A stretch of DNA of 64,000 nucleotides from Oreohelix idahoensis (GCA_024509875.1 JAMPIV010018785.1:620001-684000); one strand, 5' to 3'; shown: positions 21,598-33,604, counted from the stretch's first letter. The notes: generated by a model not told the origin, from the letters alone. Program-made: numbers and translations.

Positions 21598-22950
21598 TAA
21601 AATAATGAAAAGGAACTTTTCATTATTTCCATTGCAAATCTATAAAATCACTGGAGTAACCAGATGACACATGGACCTCCCACAACTGTCCCCATTGATA
21701 TAGCACCTAGATACGTGCTCCACAATCGACAATTAGACACACAAGGTGTGGAATCCAGTAATGAAATCACTAAACCCATTGTCTATTTCAGAGACATCTC
21801 TTTTGACACTACTGTGAGGTCACCATATTAATAATAGGGCAGTGCGAAAAAAAATGTCAATATGTGTCAGTCAAGGCACTCATACAGCACACCATGTCAA
21901 CAAACACCCTATGTCATGTCAGTCATGTAAGTCTCCCTATTTATCAATGGCATGCATAATTAGCAATCAAAGGCACAATAGATCATATGAGGCAGACAAA
22001 TCAATTCATAATGAGTGACTGCGGCATTATGTCAAAATAGTTATCAATATCTGTATGTATGTAGTCTGATAGGATGACTGATCATGTTAATACACTGTAA
22101 TGTGACAATATATATTAAGTAATATATGAACACATTAAAATAACCCATTACACTATGTATGTAACCTCTTCTGGTTTAGATGAATCAAACACATATCAAG
22201 TAATTAATGATATTAATTATTTAATGTCAATAATGATTGTTGCACGAAAGTCCTTTTCAATCACGTATATTCGAACAAAGTTCCATTAGATCATAATTCT
22301 CACTCATTTGTAGATTATTTTCGATGATGCAAAGTCATTTTCATCTATAGTGACACAGAAGTTCATTAAAATATGTCGTTTCATGTATTTCAACTGTCAA
22401 TGTTTGTCTTCCCTGCAATAGGACTAGAATTGAAAGTCACTGTTGTCCATTCTGTATTTTCCATTTTTCAAAGTCCAAGTTGAGATGAAAAATTTATTTT
22501 GTTATGTCCCCTTTGAATTATCAGATATCGGCATTTTCTAGTTGTTTCCCTTTTTATGCAAGTAGCAGTCCATTTTAAAGGAAAAGTTAGTGAATAATTC
22601 AAGGAATGTGTCTTGAACAAATCGCATTGCTACTATATCTTGAAAATAGTCATCTTATAAGTTGCATGTAGTATAGCAGTATAGTTCTTGAACAATCGTA
22701 TTAGTAACCACATGGCAAAGGATTTGATATATTAGTTGACTTAGGTTATACGTAAAAACATCATCATCATGATGCTTGGCATACTGTTCGTAGTTTAGCA
22801 AACTGTTTCTGTACCTGACGAAGTACTGTGGCAGAAATTCATGAAGTATGCGAAACTCTTGTCAATGGATGGTCCATGTAGCAGTTTATCCAACGTTAAA
22901 GTTGCGCCATTGTTCTTGAATTGTAACCAGCAACATAACGCAGGCTTGAT
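21598..22950. other. E2 3' untranslated region
   Basis: About 1.35 kb of AT-rich sequence between RNase H and the purine tract. I see no env-like or other ORF. Confidence 0.6.
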
Positions 22951-22952
22951 CA

Positions 22953-23839
22953 TTATATATGTGTTGAAGCAGAATTTGATTCGTCAACAAGTGGATGTTT
23001 CACACAGCGAGACAACACATCGGCTATGACATTTACGCTTCCCTTGAAAGGCTTTATATTGTAGTCGTAGGGTTGGAGGGCCAGAGAGGCACGGACAGCT
23101 CTTTCGTTCTTGAAGCGTGCTGTTTTCAGATACGACAAGGCTCTCTGGTCAGTCTCCAGTGTAAAACTTGCTCCAAGTAAGTAGCGCTGTAGTTTGGAAA
23201 AGCAAAATACCACCGCAAGTAGTTCTTTCTCAATGATGGGGTACCGCTGCTCTGTAGGCGTCAGCTTTCTACTAACGTAGAGTGTGGGATGCAGACAGCC
23301 ATTCCATTCCTGCAACAACGAACCGCCAATCGAAGATTTTGAGGCGTCGACTCTGAGGGTAAAATGTTTGGCAGGATCAGGTAATCTCAAGATAGGCATT
23401 TTTGAAAACATCTGTTTAAGCTGATTTAAGGCAACATAACAATCATGGCTGCATATAAATCACTTGGCGAATTTTTTTCACAAGGGACGATAAAACATGT
23501 AATTTCAGAAAAATTAGGGATAAATTTACGATACAAATTGAGTAGACCGAGAATACTTCTAACCTGTTTTTTTGTTTTGGGAACATCAAGGTTTAGAATT
23601 CTAGAGATAGTAGTATCGTCCGTTTTCAAGAAACCTCCTCCTACCTTATATCCCAAAAATGGAATCTCCCGAAATCCAACTTTAGTTTTAGATGGACGTG
23701 CAGTTAAATTATGGAGACGTAAAGTGTGAAGTAAGGACTGAATACCTTTTACATGTTCATCCCATGATTGATGAAACAGACAAATGTCATCTATATAGGT
23801 GATAAGATCTTCTCTATCGGAGGAGATTCTTCGCATCAT
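22953..23839 (-). pseudogene. pol: E2 reverse transcriptase C-terminal half and RNase H
   Basis: 23839-23426 holds the RT catalytic box YIDDICLF, the LTARPSKTKVGF segment and the thumb. 23411-22953 holds RNase H (RVDASKSSIGGSLLQ, IEKELLAVVF, ETDQRALSYL) and ends ADVLSRC, the usual gypsy RNase H end. A frame break near 23420 separates them and another near 23900 separates them from the upstream RT. Confidence 0.88.
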
Positions 23840-23943
23840 GCGAACGAAGGTCGCAGGATGTTTACTAAGCCAAAAGACATATAATTGAATTCAAATAGAC
23901 CTAATGGCGTAGCAAAGGCAGTATAAGGCTTGGATTTCTCCGT

Positions 23944-25527
23944 TTATGGCACTTGCCAGTAGCCTTTAGAAAGATCAAATTTCGAGAAGAATGTAGCAGA
24001 AGCTAATCTGTCTAATAAAGACTCTAACACTGGGAGTGGTTCAGCGTCATTTATGGTCACAGAATTTAAACGTCTAAAATCTATGCATATGCGTATAGAT
24101 TTATCTTTTTTCCGAATCAAGACCATCGGAAAACTGTAAGGGGAATGAGATGGAGAAATGACATTTAATTTCAGCAACTGTTCTAATTCCTCCTTAACTT
24201 GAGTCTGTAAGTGTATAGGTATAGGATAGGGTTTCAACTTAATAGGTTGAAAATCAGTAAGAACGATATCATGTTCGATGATATCGGTATGTCCTGGCAC
24301 ATCAGTAAGGACATCAGCAAAAGACAGTAACAATTGAGTAGCCTGTTCTTTCTGAACAGAAGACAACGTTGGAGATATGGAAACATCTTTCCAACTTTCA
24401 GTAGCTAAAAAGTGAATACTAGGTAACACTAAGAGTGACTCATTTCCATCAGTCAAATCAGATTTTTCCTCCTGTATCACAGCCAAAGAAGAGTGACGAG
24501 TGACGGATTCATTAAGAGCTTCAAAGACTGGTCTAAGATGTGGTGGACGTGCATGAAACTGCTGTAACATATTGATATGAAAAGTCTTTTCTTTTCCATC
24601 TACTGAAACAATATAATCAACATCAGACAGTTTCTCCACAATCCTGTAAGGTCCTCTCCATGACATCAATAGTTTTTTTTTATCTTTCTTGGGTAATAGT
24701 ACGTATGCTTCATCATCAGGCCAAAGTTGGCGTAATTTGCGGTTTTGGTTAAGAAATAACCTTGCTCTCAGCTTTGCCTTTTCAGATGAGTTTACTGCAA
24801 TTTGGCATGCGTCTATTATTTTTTTCCTTAGGTTGATCACATATTGGTATGAGGTTTGAACCTCTTCATTCATCTCAGCTCCAGTTAATAGCTGTTTTAA
24901 TATAGACATTGGGCCTCTTGGTTTGGCACCAAAAACCAATTCGAATGGACTAAAGCCTGTATGTTCATTTTTAATTTCCCTGTACGCAAATAAAATAGCG
25001 GGGAGAACTCTGTCCCAATTTTGTGGATATTTAATGGTAACCTTATGTGACATTTGTTTTATGGATCTATTGAGAACTTCTATTTTCCCGTTAGACTGTC
25101 GGTGATAAATTGAGCTAAGGGATCTCTCAATCCCAAACATATCCATAACCTGTTTCATGGCATCAGAAACTAACTGAGTTCCTCTATCCGATAAAATGTT
25201 CTCAGGGAAACCTATACGGCTAAAAATTAAAAATAGTGCATCAGCAATATCTACTGTAGTAATGGTTTTTAATGGTATGGCTTCCGGCCAGCGTGTGCAC
25301 ATATCAATGCAGGTCAACACATATTGATGACCTCTGGCTGATGTAACCTCTAAAGGGCGAATAATATCAATGGCCATCTTTGCGGAAGGCCGCAAAGATA
25401 TGTCAGATGCCTGAATAGGAGCATCATGTTTTGGTTTTCTAATTGCTAAGCTTTGGCAAGTGGTACACGTACGACAAAATAGTTTTACGTCTTTTGTAAT
25501 ACCAGGCCAAAAGAAGTGTGACAACAC
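23944..25527 (-). CDS. pol: E2 integrase joined to N-terminal half of reverse transcriptase
   Basis: 527 codons. Residues 1-30 finish the zinc-binding domain (FFWPGITKDV, CRTCTTC). The catalytic core shows Asp in MAIDIIRP, Asp in ILSDRGTQ and Glu in NGKIEVLNR, so the DDE triad is present; the usual Gly after II is Arg. The GPY-type C-terminal domain (WRGPYRIVEKL, HINMLQQF) lies near residues 265-315. RT begins near residue 385 (VLTDVPGH, RICIDFRRLN, FFSKFDLSKGYWQVP) and is cut by a stop. Integrase before RT is the Gmr1 order. The upstream zinc-binding part is in the same frame, separated by one TGA at about 25606. Confidence 0.9.
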   Translation of the reverse strand: MLSHFFWPGITKDVKLFCRTCTTCQSLAIRKPKHDAPIQASDISLRPSAKMAIDIIRPLEVTSARGHQYVLTCIDMCTRWPEAIPLKTITTVDIADALFLIFSRIGFPENILSDRGTQLVSDAMKQVMDMFGIERSLSSIYHRQSNGKIEVLNRSIKQMSHKVTIKYPQNWDRVLPAILFAYREIKNEHTGFSPFELVFGAKPRGPMSILKQLLTGAEMNEEVQTSYQYVINLRKKIIDACQIAVNSSEKAKLRARLFLNQNRKLRQLWPDDEAYVLLPKKDKKKLLMSWRGPYRIVEKLSDVDYIVSVDGKEKTFHINMLQQFHARPPHLRPVFEALNESVTRHSSLAVIQEEKSDLTDGNESLLVLPSIHFLATESWKDVSISPTLSSVQKEQATQLLLSFADVLTDVPGHTDIIEHDIVLTDFQPIKLKPYPIPIHLQTQVKEELEQLLKLNVISPSHSPYSFPMVLIRKKDKSIRICIDFRRLNSVTINDAEPLPVLESLLDRLASATFFSKFDLSKGYWQVP

Positions 25528-25608
25528 TCTTTGCTTGGTTCTAGCAACACCTAAATGTCCAGCACATTCAATGTCATGTGCGTGTCTTAAGACAAATGGA
25601 CGAAATCA

Positions 25609-26121
25609 AGCTGGTACCATAATCTGTTTCTTTAAGGAATTAGCATCTTGATAGTTTCTTACTAATATCCCATTCTTTATAGTATACCAGTGTTTAGCAT
25701 TGTCATCTACCATTACATCATTTAAATGAGCAATGTGAAAAAATTTTCTTAAAGAAATATCCTCTTTTTGCCTTTGTATAAAGGTTTCCTTATCAATGAG
25801 CTCCATCTGAAATACTGTATCATCATTAGTATATACATCATCCATTACCTGAATATCATCATTATTCTCCTGTTGATGATGATTTTCATAATCATTATTA
25901 TTATCATCTTCTTCATCTTCTTCTGAAGTAATTTCCTCAGTTACATCTTCAGGTAACACATCAACAAGTGGTATGTGTTGATTATTCTCCCTGTGAGCCT
26001 GAGCTCTAGTAGCATTTGAACAAAGTAAATGTTGTTTTTCCCATCTCTCGATATCCTTCTTTGAACAATCATGTAATTTAGGTATGTTTCCTAAAATAAT
26101 CCCAGCAATTGGATTTTCCAA
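25609..26121 (-). pseudogene. E2 linker between protease and integrase
   Basis: 171 codons ending KKQIMVPA at a TGA that interrupts an otherwise continuous frame into the integrase zinc-binding domain. An Asp/Glu/Asn-rich acidic segment spans roughly residues 60-90. Corresponds to the spacer found after protease in E3 and E5. A -1 shift near 26115 separates it from the protease. Confidence 0.75.
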
Positions 26122-26519
26122 CTGACATACCAGTGTTCTTCCTGTAAAATATGTGTATCCAAGAATACCTCAGCCGTGGGGTAATATTCCACAGTTCCTC
26201 CAAATGTGATGCATTTCACATGTTTTCCTGTATAGTCCGACCTATCTACCAATGCTTTGCGAACTCCAATAGTGGTTGCTCCTGTATCTCTCCATAAAGA
26301 AACCAACTGATTATTGACAAAGCCTTTATTTAAAATTAATGACCCAGTACTGTCAAATGATGACATGACCGGAAGGGGATGTCCACACAATAATCTTGGG
26401 ACTCCTTGAGGCTGAAATAAAGAATTGCAATTAGTACAGTTATCACTATTTGCTAAGTCCACACTGCATGAATTTACATGTGCTACTATAGCATCCTGGT
26501 TATGATCATTATCATGCAC
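26091..26519 (-). CDS. E2 aspartic protease
   Basis: A retropepsin-like domain with the active-site triplet in SLWRDTGATTIGVRKALV near residue 90. A Cys-rich stretch (NSCSVDL, NCTNCNSLF) precedes it and may be a degenerate nucleocapsid or zinc element. The frame overlaps the linker ORF by about 30 bases. It would cleave Gag-Pol by analogy with the family. Confidence 0.75.
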   Translation of the reverse strand: MHDNDHNQDAIVAHVNSCSVDLANSDNCTNCNSLFQPQGVPRLLCGHPLPVMSSFDSTGSLILNKGFVNNQLVSLWRDTGATTIGVRKALVDRSDYTGKHVKCITFGGTVEYYPTAEVFLDTHILQEEHWYVSWKIQLLGLF

Positions 26520-27939
26520 TACAGCATTTGTACGTTCAGAGTTTCTAGGTTGCCTGGTAGTATTGTTATGATAAGATCTTTTATTCTGTGAATTCTGATC
26601 ATTACCTCTGTAAAAAGATTTTTGCCCTCTATTTTGTTTAGGGTTATATCCTCCTCTATTTTGCCAATTATTTGATCTAAAAGATGTTTGTGATAAAAAT
26701 GTTCTTCTTCGTATAAATTGAAATTTCTTTGAGGTTGATGTTTATTAAAGTTGTATCTACCTCTGTTCTTGCTGTAATTATGTGATGGATTAAATCTTTG
26801 ATTTCTATCCATACTGTTTGATCTGTATCTAGGTGCATTGTCCTTAAATGACCTAGCAGATGCAGCTGGTAATGATTCTTTAACATTGTTTTTACTCAAT
26901 ATTCTGTTAGGATGGGCAACTTGATATTGACGACCTATTGTTTGTAGTTTAGTCAGGTTCTCAGGTTTTCTTTCCTGTAGGAATGCAAGAAATCAGTACT
27001 AACTGATGACAACATCTTGTCTCTTAGAATTAAATCTGACAATCCCTCAAACGTTTTCTCAGTTTTGGATAATTCAATCCATCTAGAAAATTTAATTTAA
27101 TAGCTGAAATAAATTCAGTGAAGTGTTTTCCAGAATATGGGTACAAAGAACGAAATTTCTGTCTGTAACCCTCATCATCTAATTGATATCTCTGTAATAA
27201 CATCAATTTAACAGCTTCATAATCTTTTCTGGTTTGGTCATCTAAAGTGGAGACTGCAGTTAATGGTTCACCTACCAATAAATTCATAAGTCTGCAGGTC
27301 CAAGTAGATTTGTCTATCTTACATTCTTCACAATAAGTTTGAAATCTATTTAAGAAGCATGAAATGTCGTCAATGGACGCATTGAATTTTGGCAGATTAA
27401 TCCTTATGGCAGTAGTATGATCTTTATTTTTATCTTCACCTACCCCAGGATGCAACAGTGGTTGTTGTAATTTTAGTTTTTCCAGTTCAATCTCAGCTAA
27501 TCTTATAGCTTGAGCTTGTTGAGATTTGATCTCCTCTTGAGATCTAGCATAGGCTAATTTTTCCCTTTTAAGAGCCAATTCTTCTGATCTCCTTTTTTTC
27601 AGCCAATTCTATTTCCATTTTTTGTTTGTGGAGTTCCTCTTGTCTCTTTTTTTCAGCTAATTCTATTTCCATTTCTTGTTTGTGGAGTTCCTCTTGTCTC
27701 CTTTTTTCAATTAATTCTTCTTGTCTTCTTTTTTAAGACAATTCCATTTCTTCTTGTCTTCTCTTTTCAGACAATTCCATTTCTTCTTTATGGAGTTCTT
27801 CTTGTCTCCTTTTTTCAATTAATTCTTCTTTCCTGAGATCTTCTTGTCTCTTTATCTCTTTATCCACATAAGCTTGCAAGGCTTCACCTTCCAAGTTAAA
27901 TTCTTTACCAATCTTCAATAAATCCTTTAATGAAGTCAT
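26519..27939 (-). pseudogene. gag: E2 Gag
   Basis: Starts at 27939 (MTSLKDLLKIGKEFNLEG), as in E4's Gag start. A Glu/Lys/Arg-rich coiled coil made of repeated EKRRQEE(L)HKEEMELS units is broken by a frameshift near 27735. The capsid-like domain lies at 27578-27030 (RINLPKFNASIDDISCFLNR, WTCRLMNLLVGEPL). An Asn/Arg/Tyr-rich basic tail at 26899-26519 replaces a classical CCHC knuckle. Several frame breaks separate the pieces. Confidence 0.8.
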
Positions 27940-29020
27940 GGTTTATTACTATTGTGATTCTCAGTAATACACACTATTTTAACTTTTATGTATATGAATA
28001 TGTCAGCTAAATATTCAATACTCAATCCACCAATCTCACATCAGTTTATAAATGCAATAATATAGATTTTAGTCAAATAGACAATATGGAGCAGAAAAAA
28101 ATAGTAACTATAACAAGCAATGACAAGAAGACAGGGTTAGAGCAACTAAAGGAAATACAAATGTTTAAACCAAGGAGTTAATATGACATGTATATAACAA
28201 TAACTTATAATAATGCTCTATAACAATAGAACAAGACAAGACGCGTTTCACAACACTTATAACATCTATGAACTAAATGATAGTAAGGGAAGAATGGACA
28301 ATCTTACAAACAATAATGTAGCAAACTTAATAAAATATAACAATGACAGGACTTATGATAACAAACAATATGTAAACATGACTTTACAACTAGACAGAAA
28401 TGGATCTGCTAAATTCAAATGAGGCAGTATTTTTATCAAACCAGCACAATATACTGGCTCCTCACTATGAACCAAGCAGATACTACTCTACAGAACGCTT
28501 AATTTGCTCATTTGACCTAGCTTTCGCGGTATTAAATGAACAATATAAGTCCCACCAGCCTCCCGCTAGTTACAAACACATCGACATAATGATAACAATA
28601 ATTTGTGAAATCAGAATTCAGGCCAACAGATGTTATCTACAGTCAAGCTGTATGTAACGATAAATCTACTTATCTGTTGCCACAAAAAAATCCTCCTTGA
28701 GACTTCTCCAAGCAAGGAATACAGTGATGTTTCGTAACTTTAGGCTCTGGTTAGGCCTAGAAGTGGTTCATACTGACATATGACGGACACCGCTCTGGTC
28801 CATGTTTCTTGACAAAATACTTGAAATTTATAGCAAACAGTCAATTCCTTTGACATATATCCAATAGCAAGTCACTTTTGTGTATTAGTGACACTTTGAG
28901 GCACGTTAATTAACATCATAGCTGGAAATCCGTTCCATACTTGAAATATTTAGGCAGACGATCAGTGCCGCCATTTTGACAAAAGTCCTCGACTTCCAAT
29001 TTTAGGCTTCTGCCTTCTTT
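27940..29020. other. E2 leader region
   Basis: About 1.1 kb between the primer site and Gag. Short plus-strand open stretches at 28213-28657 have no recognisable content. Confidence 0.55.
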
Positions 29021-29033
29021 AGCTTGGCCCCCA
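29021..29033 (-). other. E2 primer-binding site candidate
   Basis: Minus-strand TGGGGGCCAAGCT lies about 20 bases inside the 5' LTR, farther than usual. Weak assignment. Confidence 0.3.
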
Positions 29034-29053
29034 GAAATGATGCGGGGAAAGTT

Positions 29054-29757
29054 TGTAATATTCTGTGTTCTCAGGAACAGTCCACCAGACGTCCTGTATT
29101 ACGAGTGCATTAGACTCAATGCTTGAGCACTCCTTATTTCATCTTGGCCTGCTGATTACTCTCCAGGGTTATTCTCATATATGCTATTTGATGAATTATA
29201 ATATATTCAATCTGGCCATTCGCTCCATACTCCCTGGCCCGCACCACAGGTACTCAGTTACTAAGGCTTAACTTCTTGGCACAGTTCAAACGTTTATTCA
29301 CACACTACTCCACATTGAATATGGTACGACATCGAAGCTTTTCTAAGCACATGTCTCTACTGTCCTTGATTCTGATACTCTCAGTTTAATCGAACAGTCA
29401 ACTTACGTGCACAAGAATTCCACACACTCTGCTTAGACTAAACTGGCATTATACAGTTAATGACTGCATAAGGCAGTGATGGTAATATATCTTGCAGGTG
29501 TAATAATCATATTCCTCAAAAGAACGACATACTCTGAAATCAAGTCCTAACGGACACACTCCATGCATACTGGTCAAACGACACAAGCAGAATCCCCGGC
29601 TAGAGACGCGTTCGTGTTCCAGATTAACAAGCTACCGTCTGCCACTATTTTGAGCAGAAGTCAAGACGTCACTTCCGGAAACTAATGACAACCGTCCGTA
29701 AACATAAAACCAGGAAGTAATCGTATACAACCAATGTTATGGTATTTAAACATAACA
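29054..29757 (-). repeat. E2 5' LTR (704 bp)
   Basis: Plus-strand ends TGTAATATT and AAACATAACA, so TG...CA on both strands. Equal in length to the 3' LTR. Confidence 0.94.
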
Positions 29758-30229
29758 CGAACCAGCCCGGATAACAGTTAAACTCTTGATTCTAAGGCAG
29801 GGCTCTATTTATTCATACAACCCTGTCAGTGACCCAAACCCACAAAGCAAACTAATGAACAAACATTAAACAAGTAAGCAAACAAACCAAACACCCAGCC
29901 AGTGCTCAATTGCTAATCCTGTGCAAACTTCTGCTTACTCTGGGTGTCTCACATCTTGCCTCTACTGCGAATCTCACCAAACTGAGTTATGCGGTTCAGT
30001 GAATGCAGTTGTCGACCTTGGCGGTGGATTGCTTCAAACGTGTTTTACACTAGTTTTATGTGGACGTTGGCTAACATTCCTTACAATCTGCTTAAGATGC
30101 GTTTCTTCGTCTGAATATCAATGTGCATCCCCTCCTATCTGCTTAGGACGAGTTTCCTCCCATAAAAGTCGACCAATTTTTTCGGCGCCCTTAGAGTGAC
30201 AGTTGTCACGGCCATCTCTTGGCTTGCAC
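29758..30229 (-). other. Downstream remnant of E6, no domain recognised
   Basis: Between E2 and the E6 zinc knuckle. Minus-strand frames are open in short pieces, but no protease or RT motif is visible. E6 is probably truncated here by E2. Confidence 0.4.
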
Positions 30230-31882
30230 CCTAAAGGCAACCTAGTTGTGGCAATACGTTTAGGGAAAGAGCTCCTTGAGGGACAGGCGGATATTAAATG
30301 TTCTGTGGACTTGCACTTAAAGCATCGTTTCGGAAGCGGGCCTTAAGGGCATTTGGCTGCCATGTGGTCTGGAAAACTCTCCACTCTGTGCCATTGGTCG
30401 CCTCCTACTACCCTTACTTTCCTGGCCGCCAATGCCGCATACTTCTTCTTCTTCTTCTTCCTCGTTCGTCCTGAAAAGGACGTTGGTTGCGTTGTGTCTG
30501 TTTACACCGGAGCTGCGATATCTGCGCCTTTCGGCCGATACATCCGACTTCAGCACGACATTTTTTGGGACCGGGTTTGCCTTCCCTCTTCGATCCCTAC
30601 TCTCTCAGCCAGACTGCAGTGATGCAGCCTGTTTCCATGACCACCATGTGGAGTAGGGTCTTTGTCAGCTCTGGTTCGCTGACCTTGACGCAAGCAGTCA
30701 AGCTATGGGTCGCTGACTGCATTCTCTATTGCTGCATCTTTGGGTCCCAATGCCGCATACATAGTCTGCTTCCATGCCCTGGACAGATGGTTTGCTATGA
30801 AACTCCACTTGCTCGTTCCTTGCCAGACTCCGGAATCTCTTTCTGAAGATCTTGGTCTGATGTACGAGTACATCAATACCTCCAGCATCTGGCGTAATAA
30901 ACCCCCATCCCCTGTCGACAATATACCACTTGCAAACCCCTTGTCGCCTTGTCGGTGCAACTGCGTTTGTAGTTACTATCAGATCACAGCTTTCCTTGTC
31001 AACAGCCTGACTCTCACCTACAAGAAGGTCTAGTTGAGGTTTCTGCTCACACACCCCCTCGTCGTGCTTTGGCTGTTTCCGCGGTTGGCGAAGTGTTTTC
31101 TTTCTTTGCACCTCCTTTTGTGCTGGTGAACTGGACTGTGATAGCTGTGCTAGCTGGGACTTTAGACTAGCTACTTCTGATTTGAGTGCCTCCTCTTCAT
31201 TGTGATCTTCTGCACTGGCTATCTGCACTAGTGTATCAGGCTTTTTGCCTTCCCAGAAAACAGCATAGTCCCTAACTTCCCTAAATGAGACACCCGGATT
31301 TTCTAGGACATATTTCATCACAAATGACTTACTCAGATCATCTCTCAGCTGGGCAACAAAATGATCCCTGAGCGTGGATGGGTCCGCAGGAACCAAGCCT
31401 TTCTTCACCCGCGTTGCATTCAGTCTCAGAAATAATTCATGCAACAGGTGAGAGAATTCCGTTACTGATAAGCTAGGCCCCTGACTCATGGCATAGAAAC
31501 CCCTAGTCATCTCATTGACTAGTTGTCGCTCACTGTAGGCTTCTTCAACTATTTCGAGTAACTTCTCAGGGCTGGCCTTGTCTCCGACACCTATCCGTAA
31601 TTCCCTAGAGACCACTGGTGTAACATTATTCCAGACAATATCCAACTTATCCTCTACAGTTAGGGGCGCTACCTTCCATGCGCTTTTACATCTTTCACAA
31701 ACTCTTGCCAAGTGGGGCTTGTCTTTTCATTAAATCGCCTTACCTCCGGCACCGTCACGTATATTACCTTCACATGCGCATTGCTCTGGCCCTCACTTTG
31801 CACTACCGATGCACCCATCACTGGTATTGAATCTGCATCCTCCGCTCCCCTCTGCTCGGAACACGTGTACTCCTAGAAGCCA
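30230..31882 (-). pseudogene. E6: Gag with LIN28-like cold-shock domain and CCHC knuckle, frameshifted
   Basis: The longest intact part is 337 codons (31711-30698). Upstream from an ATG at 31882, frame pieces include VPEVRRFNEKTSPTWQEFVK, a Gag N-terminus. The capsid-like domain follows (KLDIVWNNVTPVVSRELR, SPEKLLEIVEEAYSE), similar to PNMA/gypsy Gag, then a helical QLAQLSQ stretch. Near residues 255-320 is a cold-shock domain: GVCKWYIVDRGWGFITPD, DVLVHQTKI, FRSLARNEQVEF. RGWGFI and VLVH are the RNP1- and RNP2-type motifs, and the wording is closest to LIN28. In another frame near 30290-30365 lies DHMAAKCP, eight residues, then CFKCKSTEHLISAC, a perfect CX2CX4HX4C knuckle whose spacing to the preceding Cys matches LIN28's paired knuckles. 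The Cys pair of the first knuckle has decayed. At least three frame breaks make this a pseudogene. Confidence 0.75.
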
Positions 31883-32237
<355 letters not shown>

Positions 32238-32724
32238 TGCGTTAGTAGTCGGTAAGCCTTCTGGGCGTGCACTTTAATGCCTTCTTTCTATTGATGTGTG
32301 AATCCCACATCGTCTGTGAATTTTTTTAAGCGAAAATGAAAAACATGTGTAAATCAAGTTTAACGATTGAACAGTACAATGGAAACGTAGGGCCTACTAC
32401 ACATCCTGTAGAAACTGGAAGCCAAAACAAACAAACAAAAAAATGCAATTATAAATATTAGCAAGTCATCCAATAGAAATAAAGCGAATAATTCAACTGA
32501 GCCATCACTGATAGAAAAGGCATTACTTTAAGAAGGATAATGACGTGATACGAAGAAAGTAGAGTGTAGTCCCATTTGACTCCCCTTATTTCACATAGAA
32601 CAAAAACGTTGGTGATTTCACGTGAAGAAAAAAGGCATCAGGTTATTCTGAGAGAACAGATCCTGTAGCAGGTCTACCACTTAAACACCTTAAAACTGTT
32701 GTAGACTGGAAGGGAGGCATTAAA

Positions 32725-33265
32725 GAAGAGTTGGCTACCAGTAGAGCAGCAGCTGTGAAACTTTTTCAGGCCATAAATCGAGGATTCTTCAGCAAAAGAG
32801 AAATTGGGAAGAAGACGAAGATGGCTGTAAACCGCTCTATCTATATTTCAGTCTTGACATATGGATGCGAGTCATGGGCAATGACTGCAACCCACAAAAG
32901 CCAGCTCCAAACCTCAGAAATGAGGTATCTGAGGAAGGTGGTTGAAGTACCGAGAACATGCATGGTCCGTACCCGGGCGAAACGCCAGGGCCTCAAACCC
33001 AGCCCCCGCAGACCCAAGTGAAACTGTCACAATTACGATTGTTTGGCCATGTCTGCAGAATGGAAGAAGATTGGCTACCACGACAATTAAGGGAAACCAA
33101 GAGCCAGGGGTCCAGCCCTCGAAAACGACACGGCGTTCGCTGGGAGGACAACATTAGATAGTCCATGAAAGACAGAGGATTAGATTGGAACCAGGCCAGA
33201 AGGAAGATAGCCGATATAATATTATGGTGTACTCTCTGGCAAACCTCCACACCCCAGGGTATAAG
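32725..33265 (+). pseudogene. LINE RT C-terminal region
   Basis: First frame: SVLTYGCESWAMTATHKSQL then EMRYLRKVVEVPR. After a shift near 33010: LRLFGHVCRM, WLPRQLRETK and GVRWEDNIR. These are the classic post-palm motifs of endonuclease-type LINEs. Related to the copy at 14640-15060. Confidence 0.8.
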
Positions 33266-33604
33266 ACGAACGACTAAGTAAGTAAGTAAATTATTTCACA
33301 TGGAGCGCTGTATAGCTCCGTCTAGTCTCTGGCAAACCTCCACACCCCAGGGTATAAGACGAACGACTAAGTAAGTAAGTAAATTATTTCACATGGAGCG
33401 CTGTATAGCTCCGTCTAGTCTCTGGCAAACCTCCACACCCCAGGGTATAAGACGAACGACTAAGTAAGTAAGTAAATTATTTCACATGGAGCGCCGTATA
33501 GCTCCGTCTAGTCTCTGGCAAACCTCCACACCCCAGGGTATAAGACGAACGACTAAGTAAGTAAGTAAATTATTTCACATGGAGCGCTGTATAGCTCCAT
33601 CTAG
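33233..33604. repeat. Four tandem 93 bp units derived from a LINE 3' end
   Basis: TCTCTGGCAAACC recurs at 33233, 33326, 33419 and 33512, exactly 93 bp apart, and the next copy begins at 33605. Each unit contains (TAAG)n. The first unit overlaps the end of the LINE remnant, so the repeat arose by tandem duplication of its tail. Confidence 0.95.

Larger units (their letters stand above)
20877..29757 (-). mobile_element. LTR retrotransposon E2 (Ty3/gypsy, Gmr1-type order)
   Basis: Two 704 bp direct repeats flank, on the minus strand, Gag, protease, integrase, reverse transcriptase and RNase H in that order. I noticed about ten differences between the LTRs (roughly 1.4 percent). Coding lesions are few: frame breaks in Gag, one TGA before integrase and a break in RT. 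The outer flanks (AAATTT on the left, CGAAC on the right) do not form a target duplication. Confidence 0.93.

Noticed and set aside
21581..21600. ACTCCCCCCTGC as the missing TPPC exon of carbonic anhydrase
   Set aside because: It is the complement of the E2 polypurine tract and lacks the rest of the exon.
29758..30229. Protease or RT of E6
   Set aside because: No DTG or RT motif found in any minus-strand frame.
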